Notes: generated from the sequence alone by a model not told the origin. DNA of 64,000 bases from Enoplosus armatus (GCF_043641665.1 NC_092203.1:8781067-8845066); one strand, 5' to 3'; shown: positions 33,987 through 45,250, counted from the first letter of the stretch. Translations and numbers: made by a program.

Positions 33987-36416
33987 CTCACGCTTTCTTT
34001 ATGCTGATCACAGCTTTCACAATTAGACAAACTGTGATAACGCCGTTTATGCAGCGGGGAGATCCATAGCAATTATGCTTGGAGGGCATTTCTCTTCCGG
34101 CGCAGGGTGGCGGATGTCGCTTCCCCCTTCACATCTACTGACTATACACTAACACACAAACACACACACTGTTTAGAAATTCACGGCTCCTCCTGGGAGG
34201 TTTGTAGGGCAAGGGTGTGTCCTCGATTCCCTGTTGGGATGCAAGAGAGTTAGAGTTAGAGAGAATGAGACAAGAAAGAAAACAGCTAAATAAAGCTGCG
34301 CTAACTACTTCCAAAATGTGCATTTAGACTGTATGAGCAATCTGTGCTTTTAACAAATATCCAGGTTTCGGGGGAGTTGTGGAAGGGTTACATCATGTCC
34401 GTGCATACATTAAGCTGATGTTGAAAGCCTTCGTTAGGTATCAAAAGACACATAGATGTTTTGAAGAAATAGCAGCATTTAAGCTGAACATCTGCTGTCA
34501 GATTGCTACAAGAACCAAAGCTTACTTTCCAATTGTGAGCTGCAGGCAAGTGGGTTGCTGATGAAAGAATGATAGCTGGCGTATTATTTTCTTCCGTTCC
34601 GCAGTCTGGGGTGCACATTACCTCCTTATTCACACCAGAGCTGCTTCACAATTTGAGGAAAACAAACACTGTGGGTTCTGAAGACAACATCATTTTTATT
34701 TTATGACTGTGCGTCGCCAGCTATTCCCCGACTGAGGTAAACTTTCCGCGGCGTGACATAAGGTGAAGCGCACTCCTTGCCCCCTCCCACATGCACATGC
34801 GAGTCAGTTTTCTGTGAAAAAAAATCGATGTTTTATTCAGAAAAGGGCACATTTGTTTGTGAATGTTGTCAGGAATCATATAACTAATCCCTGCCTGTTT
34901 GGATTAATAATGTAGTTTCTGGAAACATAAATACATAAATAACTCTCTTACACACACACAGTTGTTAGTGTTAATCCATCAGGACACTAGTTAGTGCTTC
35001 CAGTGCTTACGCCCACTAATCCCTCGTCCCTAAGGGTCCAGGTTGATGAAGATCGACGCATCACCCCCCCCCTCCAATCCCTTAACACACACACACATAT
35101 AGTCTCACTCACACCCCTCACTCTCCTCTTCATCCACTGCCTTGGTGCGCAGTCACGCCTGGTGCAGCGTGAGCTTTGTGTGTGTGTTGGAGGACAGAGA
35201 GGAAGAAGATAAGATGGACTCTTTTGATCACAGGATGCATTCTGCCCGCTGTTCTCCTCCACCACACATCAACAGCTGAGGCAGTTGTTGTCTGAAGGAC
35301 GCCAGATTAGAAGTTTGCAATGAAATAATGGGCTGAAAAGTAGCAGTGTTGCCTTCAGGGTCAAGTACGGGTAAATTATTTATTTTCAGATGATCAGGGT
35401 TCAGTTCTCTGCTGTCAGCCCCGTTTTGATATTCTTTAAGAGTTTTTACTTTTCAATCATGATCTGGCACCATTTTCTGATTTTCTAAATAAGGCATAAT
35501 TTATAACAAGTTGCCACTAATGGAGTTGTTAATGGTTTATGAATTAATGATTAAAGTTTTTTTTTAGACTTGTAATTAGCCATTTGTGTCTGCACACTGT
35601 CTGCAGTTGGAAATGCTGATGCGTTGCTCGTGAATAAGATATGTCAAGTTATACTGGAGGAAATACGCAAGACGAATAGATTGTTTACAACCTCGCAACT
35701 TAAAGGTTGTCCTTTTTAAAAATGGTTCATTAACCATTAATCAATCTATTAGTTACCACTTAAGGAAGTATGCCTTCCAACAGTGGACTTCTGGGCAGAG
35801 GCTTAGGGGCCTTAAAGTTAACTTTTCTCTTTGAGAAGTTTTTTATTTGCTCCTGAACCTTTTCATACTGACTATCTGCAAACATCGTGTCTGAGCTGAT
35901 ATTTATTTTTAATATATTTTTGTTCACAGCTGCACGGTGCAAACATGAAAGAAATTTAAATGTTTAACAGCAGAATAACAGAAAATTCGGCTTCACTGGC
36001 GTCCTCGGTAGGGTTCCTATAACATCTTGTACAGTATGGTATCGTGTTTTGTATGACATCTGTAGAAAAGACTGCCAGTGTGGATCTGCTCTATAGCGGG
36101 AAGCTTTGGAAAGATATTTATACAGCTCATCCCAAAAAAGTTTAGGATTTGTGTCACATGATGTAACTGTGTTCCCCAAACTGAAATAATCCAGAATGAT
36201 CCTTTTACCACTTCGTACAACTTATCCAGTGATAACTCCAGACACCAAGACATGTTCGGTCCAGTTTGTGTTGCTGCCATAACTTTTTCCTCTTCACCAT
36301 ATTTGTGTCCGTCATCCGTAATCCACATCTCAGGATTCACGGTTTTGCCGCCACGTGTCTGCTCCGTCCCCTCTCCTGCGGCGTTTGGCAGCTGCTCGGT
36401 CGCCCGCTCCCCGCTG
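33985..36416. other. Long noncoding stretch
   Basis: Includes a compact repeat-free segment at 34030-34110 (ACTGTGATAACGCCGTTTAT) and short CA runs near 34960 and 35084. Two partly overlapping minus-strand frames at 35964-36340 encode unrecognised peptides. No supported gene. Confidence 0.45.
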
Positions 36417-36433
36417 CCCCCCCCCCCCCCCCC
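36417..36433. repeat. C17 homopolymer
   Basis: Seventeen consecutive C at the end of a C-rich stretch. Confidence 0.95.
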
Positions 36434-36799
36434 ATAATTCTCGTGCCGGCTGTCTCAGATTGATGCTGAGTGCACCACTCCCCAGATGTGGTTATTCGCG
36501 CCTCCGCAGTTATTTTGTTTGGGAAACTGAGTTAATTAGAGGCAGCAACAGCAGCAGCGTGTGTGTGATTGCATGTGTTTGTATGGATGGCGGCTCCATC
36601 TGTACGCTGCCTAATAAATGCTGAGAGTGTAGACGGAGTGTATCTCTGTCTGCGTCTGCATCTGCGTCTGTTTAAATGACACCAGAGATGGACCCTCTAT
36701 ATTTTTATAAGATCAATAGCGACCTCTTTCATCTCTCCTCACTTATCTGGCTATTAAAAACACACATCTCCCTCTCTCTTGTTTTCCCTTTCACTCTCG

Positions 36800-37030
36800 C
36801 ACACTCTCTCTTTCATGGCCGTCCAGCACATTGATGTTACAGATATGAAAATCTATCCAGCAGCAATCCGCCTGATCTCCTGGCTGATATATCAGAAGCA
36901 ACGCCTCTTCTTGTCTGATTCCAGCTGCAATAAAACACAATATTCCCTTTAACGTGCCCACAGATACTGCAGTTCTTCTCCCTTCATATGATACTTGACA
37001 GATAAAACCAATCTTTATTCTCATAAAATG
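36800..37030. other. Conserved-looking noncoding block
   Basis: Repeat-free; GACAGATAAAACCAATC, GATATGAAAATCTATCC and CTGCAATAAAACACAATATT are enhancer-like words. Low-confidence inference. Confidence 0.25.
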
Positions 37031-37429
37031 AAAGCTAAAAGAGAATGAGTTTCCCCCATCTATTCCTCCTCAGCGGCTGCAGAGTACACAGTGCCATCTA
37101 ATGAGGGTTCTGTATATTTTCTGAAATGAATGTGCCTGATTAACCGTACTCACTTAAATCTAGAGTCGCCCCGTCCAATTTGCTGAAAAGAAATGCACCT
37201 AACCAACCATTCAGTGCACATAACCGGCTAACCTGAGAGTTGAACATGCTTTGAAATCATTACACCTGACTGGAAAATGAAAAGCACCAGCTGACCAGCA
37301 TTTTCTCTACTTTTAAAAGTAGCATCAGTTAAAAGGGATATGTCTAATACCCAGTATCTTTGTAAGTCCTTTGAGCTTGCCAGAATCCTTTGTCCAGTGC
37401 CTTTTAGATGCAGGAACAATACTCAATAG
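37031..37429. other. Noncoding, no recognised feature
   Basis: Single-copy DNA. No supported gene. Confidence 0.45.
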
Positions 37430-37760
37430 CTTTAGCTAATGAAGCATCAATCTCTCCAGAAAACTGTGCTCCAGGAAATCCTGTTTTTGTGGGACTGGCT
37501 AATTGGGCAGGGACCTTCTGGTCAAAAGCCTTGCAGTGGGTTTCATTCCAGGGGCGGGCAAGCGGCTCCATGACAGAATCCACAATCTCTTCCCTTCCTA
37601 ATCACCAGCTAAAGGAGAATGGAAATTTGCCCTCTGGCGGGAAATAAGACCAAAGTACCTGCCATGCCTTCGTTAGCTGTCTTTCTGTGCCCGGGCTGAT
37701 GAAATCGAGGTCTGAATTTACTAATGAGAAATCAATGAGTGCACGGCAAGAACCCCGAGG
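37430..37760. other. Conserved-looking noncoding block
   Basis: 330 bases free of simple repeats, with CTGGCTAATTGGGCAGGGAC, TTCCTAATCACCAGCTAAAG and TTTACTAATGAGAAATCAATG words. Homeodomain-like TAAT cores recur. Regulatory function is inferred only from this texture. Confidence 0.3.
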
Positions 37761-38500
37761 CTCCCCTGCTCCTGCGGTGTCATGCTTTTATTCCCCACAC
37801 ACACACCCTCTCTGTTCCTGTCTCGCTCACTTTATCCTGCTTTCCTTCTCACTTTCGCCTTCACTGCGTGGCTGCTTTTTGACGTATTTCTCAGAATTTG
37901 CTTTATTGCGATAAACATCATATGTCTTCCTTTGAAATAAAGATCAGAGTGGCTTATTTACTTTACTGGCCTATTTTCCCTGCAGAAATCCAGAGCTTTG
38001 AGGGACAGTGTGTGTGTGTGTGTGCTGGAAGTGGTTTTCCAGTCATGCGTAAATGCTGCGAGTGTCTGAGCATAGCTGTGATGGTGATCCCGCTATCTGC
38101 AGCCTGCACTGTATCTGTAAACTAACAGATATATTTTTTGAAAGGAAATTGCTTTTACCGAAACAAATCACCCGACTGACAGGAGGGGACTGTCAAAAGA
38201 AAACTCCTTTTGAAATGCTGTTATTTAACGCAGGAGGCCTGAATGTGTTATGCTCTGTCACAAACTACAACCAATTTCAAGTTTTGTTTCCTCTTCTGTT
38301 ATCGGAATATGCTACAAAACACTCCAGAAAGTAGTCTTTTGATGGATTTGAGAAGCGTTCTGCAACAATTGTGGAGAACAGGCGCAAAACATCCGCAGGT
38401 TGGCTAACAAATTTGATACCTGCACTGTATTTACACCTCATGCCACAACACAGTCTGTGAGCTTCAGCCTTGAGGGATATTAATTATGAATACTGTGACA
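37761..38500. other. Noncoding, no recognised feature
   Basis: Includes a short TG run at 38009-38023. No supported coding exon. Confidence 0.45.
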
Positions 38501-38550
38501 CTGACATGATGATCACTTCTTTTTCTCTCTCCTCTCTCCTCTAGGTAAGC
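38501..38550 (+). promoter_or_regulatory. Recursive splice site (zero-length exon) candidate
   Basis: A full 3' splice site is fused directly to a 5' splice site. CTGAC at 38501-38505 supplies a branch-point match about 40 nt upstream. Bases 38516-38542 are 27 uninterrupted pyrimidines. AG at 38543-38544 ends the acceptor, and GTAAGC begins at 38545. This arrangement is known from ratchet-point splicing of very long introns in flies and in vertebrate neuronal genes. Splicing to it removes the upstream part of the intron and regenerates a donor. Its presence would place the window inside a long plus-strand intron. A weak downstream donor (ATG|GTAAAT, 38673/38674) could define the accompanying recursive-splicing exon. 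Confidence 0.5.
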
Positions 38551-38554
38551 CATG

Positions 38555-38568
38555 CCCCCCCCCCCCCC
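38555..38568. repeat. C14 homopolymer
   Basis: Fourteen C directly after the recursive splice site. Confidence 0.95.
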
Positions 38569-38599
38569 TTTGACTCTCTCCCAGTGTGGTTGCAGAAGG

Positions 38600-38790
38600 G
38601 CCCCTGCAATAGTCATGAGTAATGTATGGCTTATTTATCGTGATTCACCCTAATTATGTGTGAGCATCATATGGTAAATCGGGTTTATGCCATAATTCAT
38701 GAAACACTATGGGTTATTCATTGTGGTTATGGTCCCGCGCAGTTGATTGGAATGCAAATTCGATCATTATTTGCTGAGTGAGAGATAAAA
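38600..38790. other. Conserved-looking noncoding block (strong candidate)
   Basis: Repeat-free and AT-rich, with CACCCTAATTATGTGTG, TTATGCCATAATTCATG, a RUNX-like TGTGGTT near 38723 and a perfect POU octamer ATGCAAAT at 38752-38759. It lies just downstream of the recursive splice site, where a conserved regulatory or splicing element would be expected. Conservation is inferred. Confidence 0.4.
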
Positions 38791-39024
38791 AGGGGGAAAG
38801 AAGACGGGGAGAGGGCGTAATAGTTGCTGATTTGTTGACGGCACACAATCCTCTTGCATGCTTAAATACGGTTTGTTTGCAGATTTCGATGCATTAGCAT
38901 TGTTGATGTCCTGCCCTGCACTTTTTCAAGTCATCCATATCTGTGCTGTCAGGGTGTTTTGCACATTGTTTGCCTTGTGAGACATTTCCAAAATCTGCTG
39001 AAACTCGACCCAAACAAGTCTTTT

Positions 39025-39145
39025 CCAGTGGTGGAAAGTACATTTACTCCAATACTGTACTAAAATACAGGTTTGAGGTACTTTACTATTTGCATTTTAT
39101 GCTAAGTATTTCAGAGGGAAATATTGTACTTAATCCTCTGCTTGA
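39025..39145 (+). repeat. Dispersed repeat family C copy
   Basis: CAGTGGTGGAAAGTACATTT, ACTCCAATACTGTACTAAAA, GAGGTACTTTACTATTTGC and TTTCAGAGGGAAATATTGTA follow the order of the common fish repeat also seen at 14355-14470. Confidence 0.7.
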
Positions 39146-39220
39146 TTAAGATTGTGCATAAACATATAATATATATATTAAACATGCGGTTCCCTACATT
39201 GCTGTTGTGGTACTTTTCCT

Positions 39221-39482
39221 TAAAGGCAGAATGAGTAGGATTTGTCAGCTGCAGTTTGTAACATTCAAAGCTCTCTTCCCCCGGCTCGTAGCTTCCTCTT
39301 GGATACCTGCTTACATCTGACACCCGGAGTCCCGCCCTCACACCCTGTGCGCTGTTATTGGCTGGGGGCTACACATCCACTGCCCAAAGCTTGACGCCCG
39401 GAAACGCACACAGCACAATAAGTAAATCCAGGCAGAGGGCAGGGTCTCTGCAGATACAGGAAAATCCTACATTCTGCCTTTA
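39221..39482. mobile_element. MITE with terminal inverted repeats
   Basis: A 262-bp element. The left end TAAAGGCAGAATGAGTAGGA and the right end, read inverted, TAAAGGCAGAATGTAGGATT match over about 22 bases with a 2-base indel. The ends begin with TA on both sides, which fits a TA target-site duplication. The interior has no open frame of note. It is a non-autonomous DNA transposon by structure. I do not know which transposase family moved it. It directly follows a family C repeat. Confidence 0.7.
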
Positions 39483-39589
39483 CGCAAAGGATCGCAGTAC
39501 TTCTTCCACCTCTGGTCTTTTTAATTCAGGTCTAGATTCTTCATTTTGATGCAGCGCAGTGAAAAACATCAGCTGTCAAAAACATGACA

Positions 39590-39890
39590 GATTAGCGACG
39601 GACCTGCTAATTGTCCCACAAGAACACTTTTGCCTGCCAAACATTTCTCGAGCAGCAATCATTCCCACAATGCGCTGATAGTGTGCCAGTCAAAAACATA
39701 CGCTTTACATGACAATTGCTGGTCACCTTTTCTGTGCTGCGCAGATAAGAGCGAGGCAATGAACTGACCCCCATTCTCCAAGTGTTTCCTTCAGCGATTA
39801 ATGAATACCTGCCAAACATCTGAACCTCGCTGCTGGTTTTCACTTTTGGCTAATTACAGAGCTGTTTGACTCGATTGATGTTTGCATGCG
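39590..39890. other. Conserved-looking noncoding block
   Basis: Repeat-free; AGCGATTAATGAATACCTGC, TTTACATGACAATTGCTGG and TTGGCTAATTACAGAGC are enhancer-like. It is followed by a (CA)-rich tail at 39890-39908. Inference only. Confidence 0.3.
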
Positions 39891-39939
39891 CACACACCCA
39901 CACACGCGCAGCCGCTCTGTGGTCGATTTTGAGGTGATT

Positions 39940-40200
39940 AGCTACGCGGCATTAAGCGGTGGCCTTGGCTGGCCCTCCTGATGTCGCCGTCAAAGTGGGG
40001 TCACTGTTGCCCAGGTTACACAGAGGCCGCCATCAATACACTATTAAACCCATTTGCTCCTCTTCGATCTATTTTGATGTGAGGTTCATTGGACTTAAAG
40101 ATCATACCCGCAAGCGTCAAGTCCTGGGTGGTGACATATTTCCTTTGAAAGGTGGATGTTCACTGCACCATTTGTGGAGTTAATGAGGCTCTAAGTTGCT
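39940..40200. other. Conserved-looking noncoding block
   Basis: Free of simple repeats, with CpGs at a higher rate than the flanks and words such as GCCGCCATCAATACACTATT and AAAGATCATACCCGCAAGCG. Low-confidence regulatory candidate. Confidence 0.25.
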
Positions 40201-40669
40201 GTCAAAGTCAAATTTTCTGTCGAATTCTTTGCTCTCACGCTGAGCTTTTAAATTTGTGAGGGATCAAAAAAGGAGGGCTTAAGGAGAGATTCAATTTCAG
40301 ATCTTACTGTATGTGTAACTATTCTTCAGTTACTCACGATTTGAAATTTCAAGCCAGGCCAAGCCAACATGTTGACATAAAAAAGAAAAGAGTCTGTTCA
40401 CACCAGCATGCTGTGTTGTTGAAACTGAGGGAATATCTGAACAGAGTATTTAATTCATATGCCTACTTTACCACTGCTCTTTGAAAATCACCGTCTTGCT
40501 CTCTGGTGAGTATTCCTCATGCTTGAGTGATGTACGTAGAACAATATAAGTGCACATTATGTTTTCTTTTCACCTCTGGGCTCTAATGGCTCGAAAGAGT
40601 GTAAATCCCAACTCCCTCAAGTGCTGCAGATTGCAAAAAAGTGTTTTTGTGTCATATTTTTGTAGAAAT
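40201..40669. other. Noncoding, no recognised feature
   Basis: A donor-like CTCTG|GTGAGTA at 40505/40506 has no supported exon before it. Confidence 0.45.
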
Positions 40670-40800
40670 ACATGTCTAGGGGTGGCAATGGCGGCCTGAT
40701 GGTCGGTCTGTCCGTCATTTTGATTCAGACGTCTGACGGATTGCCATGACACTTTGTGATATTCATGATCCCCAGAGGATGATTCCTTCAGGACAAATGT
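40670..40800 (-). repeat. Dispersed repeat family A, inverted fragment
   Basis: CTAGGGGTGGCAATGGCGGC, GATTGCCATGACACTTTG and GATCCCCAGAGGATGATTCC are the reverse complement of the family A middle and end blocks (compare 10186-10500). Confidence 0.65.
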
Positions 40801-42781
40801 TTCCAATAACCTCCGTTAGCACTGATCATCTCTTTCATCCATTCACGTTTTCTAACTCGGGTCTCTTCCCAATGACAGAAGGGAGTTCTGTAGTAGTTGC
40901 ATTGTTAAAGATGAACTACTCTTTTTCAAATATTTGAACCCTAAGCGGAACAAGACTGTAATCTGGCACATAGATGAAAATTTAATGATCTCTTTGGAGA
41001 GTTCATTCATGTTCAAACTCAAACGCTTATACTATTTTATTTCCCAACTCTCACTGTGTGACAATGAAATGATCTAATGTGCAAGGAGTACTTTATCTTT
41101 TTGATTTCTTTGGAACTTTATATTTATCTTTCTTCTTCTCTCCGGCTGTTGGAGTCAAAAAGCATTTAGTAATACAGACTGAACAGCAAAGGTCGTTGGA
41201 TTTGTTATTCAAACCAGAAATCCAATAGTAACCCCCTTTTTTTTTAATGTGGCCAGAAATATTCCAGACCTCTTCTCTCCAAACTTCAAATCCCCGAGTG
41301 AACTTCAGTGCTTCACAAACAGTTCAGAGGATGCAGCCGAGGAGAAAGGATATCAAAAAAGGGCCAAAAGGAGAAAATTGATTTCAAGTCCATCCTTAAG
41401 GTGTAGCTCAGGATGTGAGATAGCATTTTTATATGCTGCTACTGTTGCCAGAGAAGCAGGGAGATGGACTTGGGTTTAAAAGTAGATCTTTGTGCTTTGG
41501 TGTGAGGTGAAGATGTCTTCTGAGAAGTTGCTTTAATGGGACATTTTGCCAAGTCTGTCCATGAGATATTTTGATAAGGAAGCAAAGATACTGAAGTGGG
41601 TTCAGGAAGCTGGACTCCAGACCAAACATTTGGACTGCGGGACTGCTGTGAATTGATTTTGTTTATTTGATTCACCTGTAAGAAAATGATGGTGGTTTTA
41701 AGTGTCGTCAACTAACACTTCTCCTATTTCTGTAGACCTTGTCCAGGTCTACAGTAATGGGAGAGCCCTGTCTTTAGAGTGTACCAGCAGAGATCTTAAG
41801 GTGTTAAATGGTTTGTAGTAGTCAGGGAGTCCCACTTCTGGTTGCTTCTGGTTGTCCCTGTTGAGTTGGACGTGTCTGTCTTGGTCTTGGGTTTGTATTT
41901 GCATCATCCACTCCTTGTACCAGTTGGCTCTCTGGACACAGTGCTCTTTATGGTCCCATCAATCTTCACATGAACACAGCTGTCTTGGAATAGCAGCTTA
42001 CTATCCTTTTCCTTTCGACTCAGGAACTCGATGTGTAGTTACTCGATGGTTTCGGATGAAGCTGTGAATACTTTGGTGAAAAGTGTCGTCCATGTTTCAT
42101 GAGAGGAATCTGAGAGAGAATCTGCTTTAATTATGAAGCAGCACTCTGGCAAGCACCTTTCTCTCGTGTTTGAATTGCTTTAATTTGCATGAATCCCTTA
42201 CTAGAAAAATATAAAATCCTGTTTGTTTTAGCAGGAGCACATTTGGCAAAAACATCTCAAACTTAACTGTATCAAATGAAGGAATTGCAAGTCAACAGTT
42301 TTTTGAGCAGCTGTTTGCCGATTCTCTTTGAGCCCGTATTGACCCTTCATGAAGTTTCAAAAACCAGAAACATAACTGGTGTTTTCACAGTACGTTACCC
42401 CCTAGCTTCCATGTAAAATATAAGAGATGTCCCCCATGACTCTGCATCTTCAAGCCATGTCTAGACATCAAACACATCGAGGAGCGAGCTCACATGCTCT
42501 GCCACCCGGCAGTCTCACAAAAATCAAGAGAGGCAGGGTTCAAAGCAGGAGAAATATAATTCCTGTCTTTGCCAGTTTCAGTGTGGTGTATATTAACTCA
42601 AAGTCAAAGAGGGGAAGCGATGGAATTAAAGCGCTGGCCCCCCCAAGGACAATAAAGAGCCAGAGTAAAAAGGAGGGACAAGTAATACCAAGGTGGAAAT
42701 CTTTTACTATGTTCATTCTCTCCTAATGTAAGGCTCCCATGGCAGAGAGACAGAGAGGACATGTGAGGAATGGCTGATGAG
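40801..42781. other. Long noncoding stretch
   Basis: About 2 kb, mostly single-copy. A small perfect hairpin (GTAGACC, 7-base loop, GGTCTAC) lies at about 41733-41753. No supported gene. Confidence 0.5.
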
Positions 42782-42809
42782 CCCCCCCCCCCCCCCCCCC
42801 CCCCCCCCC
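42782..42809. repeat. C28 homopolymer
   Basis: Twenty-eight consecutive C, the longest mononucleotide run in the window. On the opposite strand it is poly-G and could form a quadruplex; this strand could form an i-motif. Confidence 0.95.
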
Positions 42810-43559
42810 GCTGCAGTCGCGCAGACAGGCGATGATTCCTCCAAGTTACCCCGGAAAGGTTGTAAAAACGTTAGCCATCAGTTCAGAAGTGCCGGAGGTG
42901 AACTTTTGGCCCTGCCTTGACCGATGTGCTGGAGTGGGCCCACACCGGGCGGAGATGGACCCTTTAAATCACCTCTCCGGTGGTGGAAGACACAGAATGA
43001 TTCTGCCTGTGGCGTCGAGGGTGTACGGAGATGGTGGTGGATTGGGGTTCGGAGACTGTCGCTGAGATCCCACACAACTTGGCATACGTTTCGACGAGTT
43101 ATAACGTATTTACTTATGAGAAATGTAATAAAAGTCAATATCTCATTTTGTTTTCAACATTAAATTCAGCTTTAAATGATATCTCTCCAATCAATGGTTC
43201 ACTTTCAGTTGTCCAGAAGTCATTCTGAAAGGTTACACTCGAATGATCGGATGTTACCACATCGATGTGTCCTCGCTTCACACTTTGATCCGTCTGTCTT
43301 CCTCGCACAATACTACACAAGTGCTTCAATAGATTTTAATTTAATGTTCAACTTTATAGGGACAAGAATGTAGCACAGCACACACCATAGCATTTATAGC
43401 TTAAGCTAGTTTGCATTGCCAATTAAATGGTAGAGTACTTTGTAATGTGAATGCTGTATTTTTACTGTTTATCTTGCCTTCAAACTCATGGACGTATTAC
43501 CCAAACTGACTTTCATTGAGCATAATTAATTGTCTCCCGTAAGGTTTGTTCAAAAACGA
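42810..43559. other. Noncoding, no recognised feature
   Basis: Single-copy DNA. Several overlapping short open frames at 42830-43230 are not convincing. Confidence 0.45.
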
Positions 43560-43640
43560 CTTGCTTTCTTTAAACCTTGACCACACTCTTTCCCTAACAT
43601 TAACCAGCACTGTTTGTAGGAGACATGTTGCAAACAGCTG
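43560..43640 (+). repeat. Dispersed repeat family E fragment
   Basis: CTTTAAACCTTGACCACACT, CTTTCCCTAACATTAACCAG resemble a CCTAACC-rich fish repeat. A longer relative sits at 58840-58990. Confidence 0.4.
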
Positions 43641-44863
43641 TCTCCTTTGTCACCTGCTGCTTTGTGTGACGTCCTCGAAAGAAAAGTGTTTTGGCACCAC
43701 AGCGATGTCTTGTTACTTCGACTTTTGCTTCTAACCAACACCACTCGTGAGTCGGACATCTTGAGTGTTTTTCATGAACCTACCTTCTGCCGCTCTCCCT
43801 CGAACATTTTCAAATCCACGTCTTTTGTTTTCTTTGAAAGCATAGGACCAATATTAGCTGACACTGACGAACAACAGCAATTACCCAATGTTCATTGACA
43901 CTTTGTTTGACATGCTGACAAGCCTGTTTGTGTGCTTCAATAATGGATAAGTTGTTAAGGTGATGACTCATTGTTGGTATATTAGTTTTAAATAGGTTTG
44001 TCTTTCAAGAGTCCTCGGAGGCGCTTTTACGATGGAGGGATGTCGAGGTTAAACACACTTTTCTTGAGCGTTTTTGCTACATTTCAAAAGTTAAGGTGAA
44101 ATTTGCATAGCAGTCAGAGTGAGATAAAGGCAATGTCAGTCTTGGGGAGGACTTGGTAATGGCTTCCTCTCCTCTCCTTCTCCCCTCCTCTCTGCTTTGA
44201 CATGGCGTCCCAGGGGAGCTCCACCAGGTCCTCTCATAAAAGAACACGTGTGCCTGTCCATATCTTTGACAGCCACACACGTCGAACAAACGTGCACACA
44301 CACTCCAGCATACACTTGTCACAGTAGTCTCACTTGATTCAATCCCTTGATACAACCCACAGATACCCGTGAAAAATGTTTTACCCAACCTCCTAAAACA
44401 CACGCACACCTGACACACTCCCTTGCAGGAAAACCAAGCATATCAGATCAGCACTCTCCAGAGTCAAATCCACTTCAGGATATCTGGATCAAACTCAGAG
44501 AGAGGCCCAAAAATAAACTGTCTAATGTGCCAGGAAGTAGTGGCTCTTCATATGTGAGCCTGCTAGTTAAAATGCTCGGCTGTGGGCCAGTAGCGATGAG
44601 TGACCGCAGAGTGGCTTTCGACTGTGTTTGTGCAGTAACTTCACATCTCCGGTCCTGGGAGATCCGTGAAGGAGGGAATGAGGGAAGGGAGGAATGCCTG
44701 TCCCCCCTCTCTTTGTCCCATTCCTCCTTCCATCTCTCCCTGTGTCTCCACAGGCAAACTACAGAGTGACGACCCCCCCCTCCCCTCTCCTCTGTCTTAG
44801 CCCCCTCCGCTCCCCAACAGCCAAGACATTCACGCACCACATAATCGCTGCCTTTCTCTCCCG
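43641..44863. other. Noncoding, no recognised feature
   Basis: Purine-rich then pyrimidine-rich tracts occur at 44660-44815. Open frames of up to 140 codons here are low-complexity. Confidence 0.45.
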
Positions 44864-44882
44864 CCCCCCCCCCCCCCCCCCC
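44864..44882. repeat. C19 homopolymer
   Basis: Nineteen consecutive C in a longer C/T-rich tract. Confidence 0.95.
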
Positions 44883-45029
44883 TTCCCTTGCAAGGTCACT
44901 CCTCTCCCATTGTGTTCCCTCCTAAGTCACTCTCAAAAGGCTCATTCACATCAGTTATGGGGCTTTTGTAAATATTTAGTGCGGGCATTCGCCGCGCACC
45001 GCATCGTTTTCACTCGCTGTATAATTCAC

Positions 45030-45250
45030 TGGAGGATTACCATGCAGTTGAATCGCGTCCTTGATGCGGAGACGATGCAGGGCTGTAAACGTAAACACCT
45101 CAGTGACAATAAATACATGGAAAGCGTCGCTCTCTGGTGGATATACTGTCATTTGAAATACGAGAATTACTTACTTCTGTTCCATCATGTCATGCAAATA
45201 TATTTATTCATGTTGGGATTTGAGTATGAATGGAAAAAGTGAATCAAGCT
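45030..45250. other. Conserved-looking noncoding block (strong candidate)
   Basis: Repeat-free, with GAATCGCGTCCTTGATGCGG, GACAATAAATACATGG, a POU octamer ATGCAAAT at 45192-45199 and ATATTTATTCATGTTGGG. A plus-strand frame stays open through it, which is common for slowly evolving noncoding DNA and need not mean coding. Conservation is inferred. Confidence 0.35.

Noticed and set aside
35964..36340. Two overlapping minus-strand frames that together look protein-like
   Set aside because: They are in different phases, neither has a domain I know, and no frameshift point joins them into a recognisable protein.
41733..41753. Perfect short hairpin GTAGACC...GGTCTAC
   Set aside because: A 7-bp stem is expected by chance many times in 64 kb and nothing else suggests a structured RNA.
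44694..45242. 182-codon plus-strand open frame
   Set aside because: The first half is Pro/Leu/Ser from C/T tracts including C19. The second half coincides with a conserved-looking noncoding block and has no domain.
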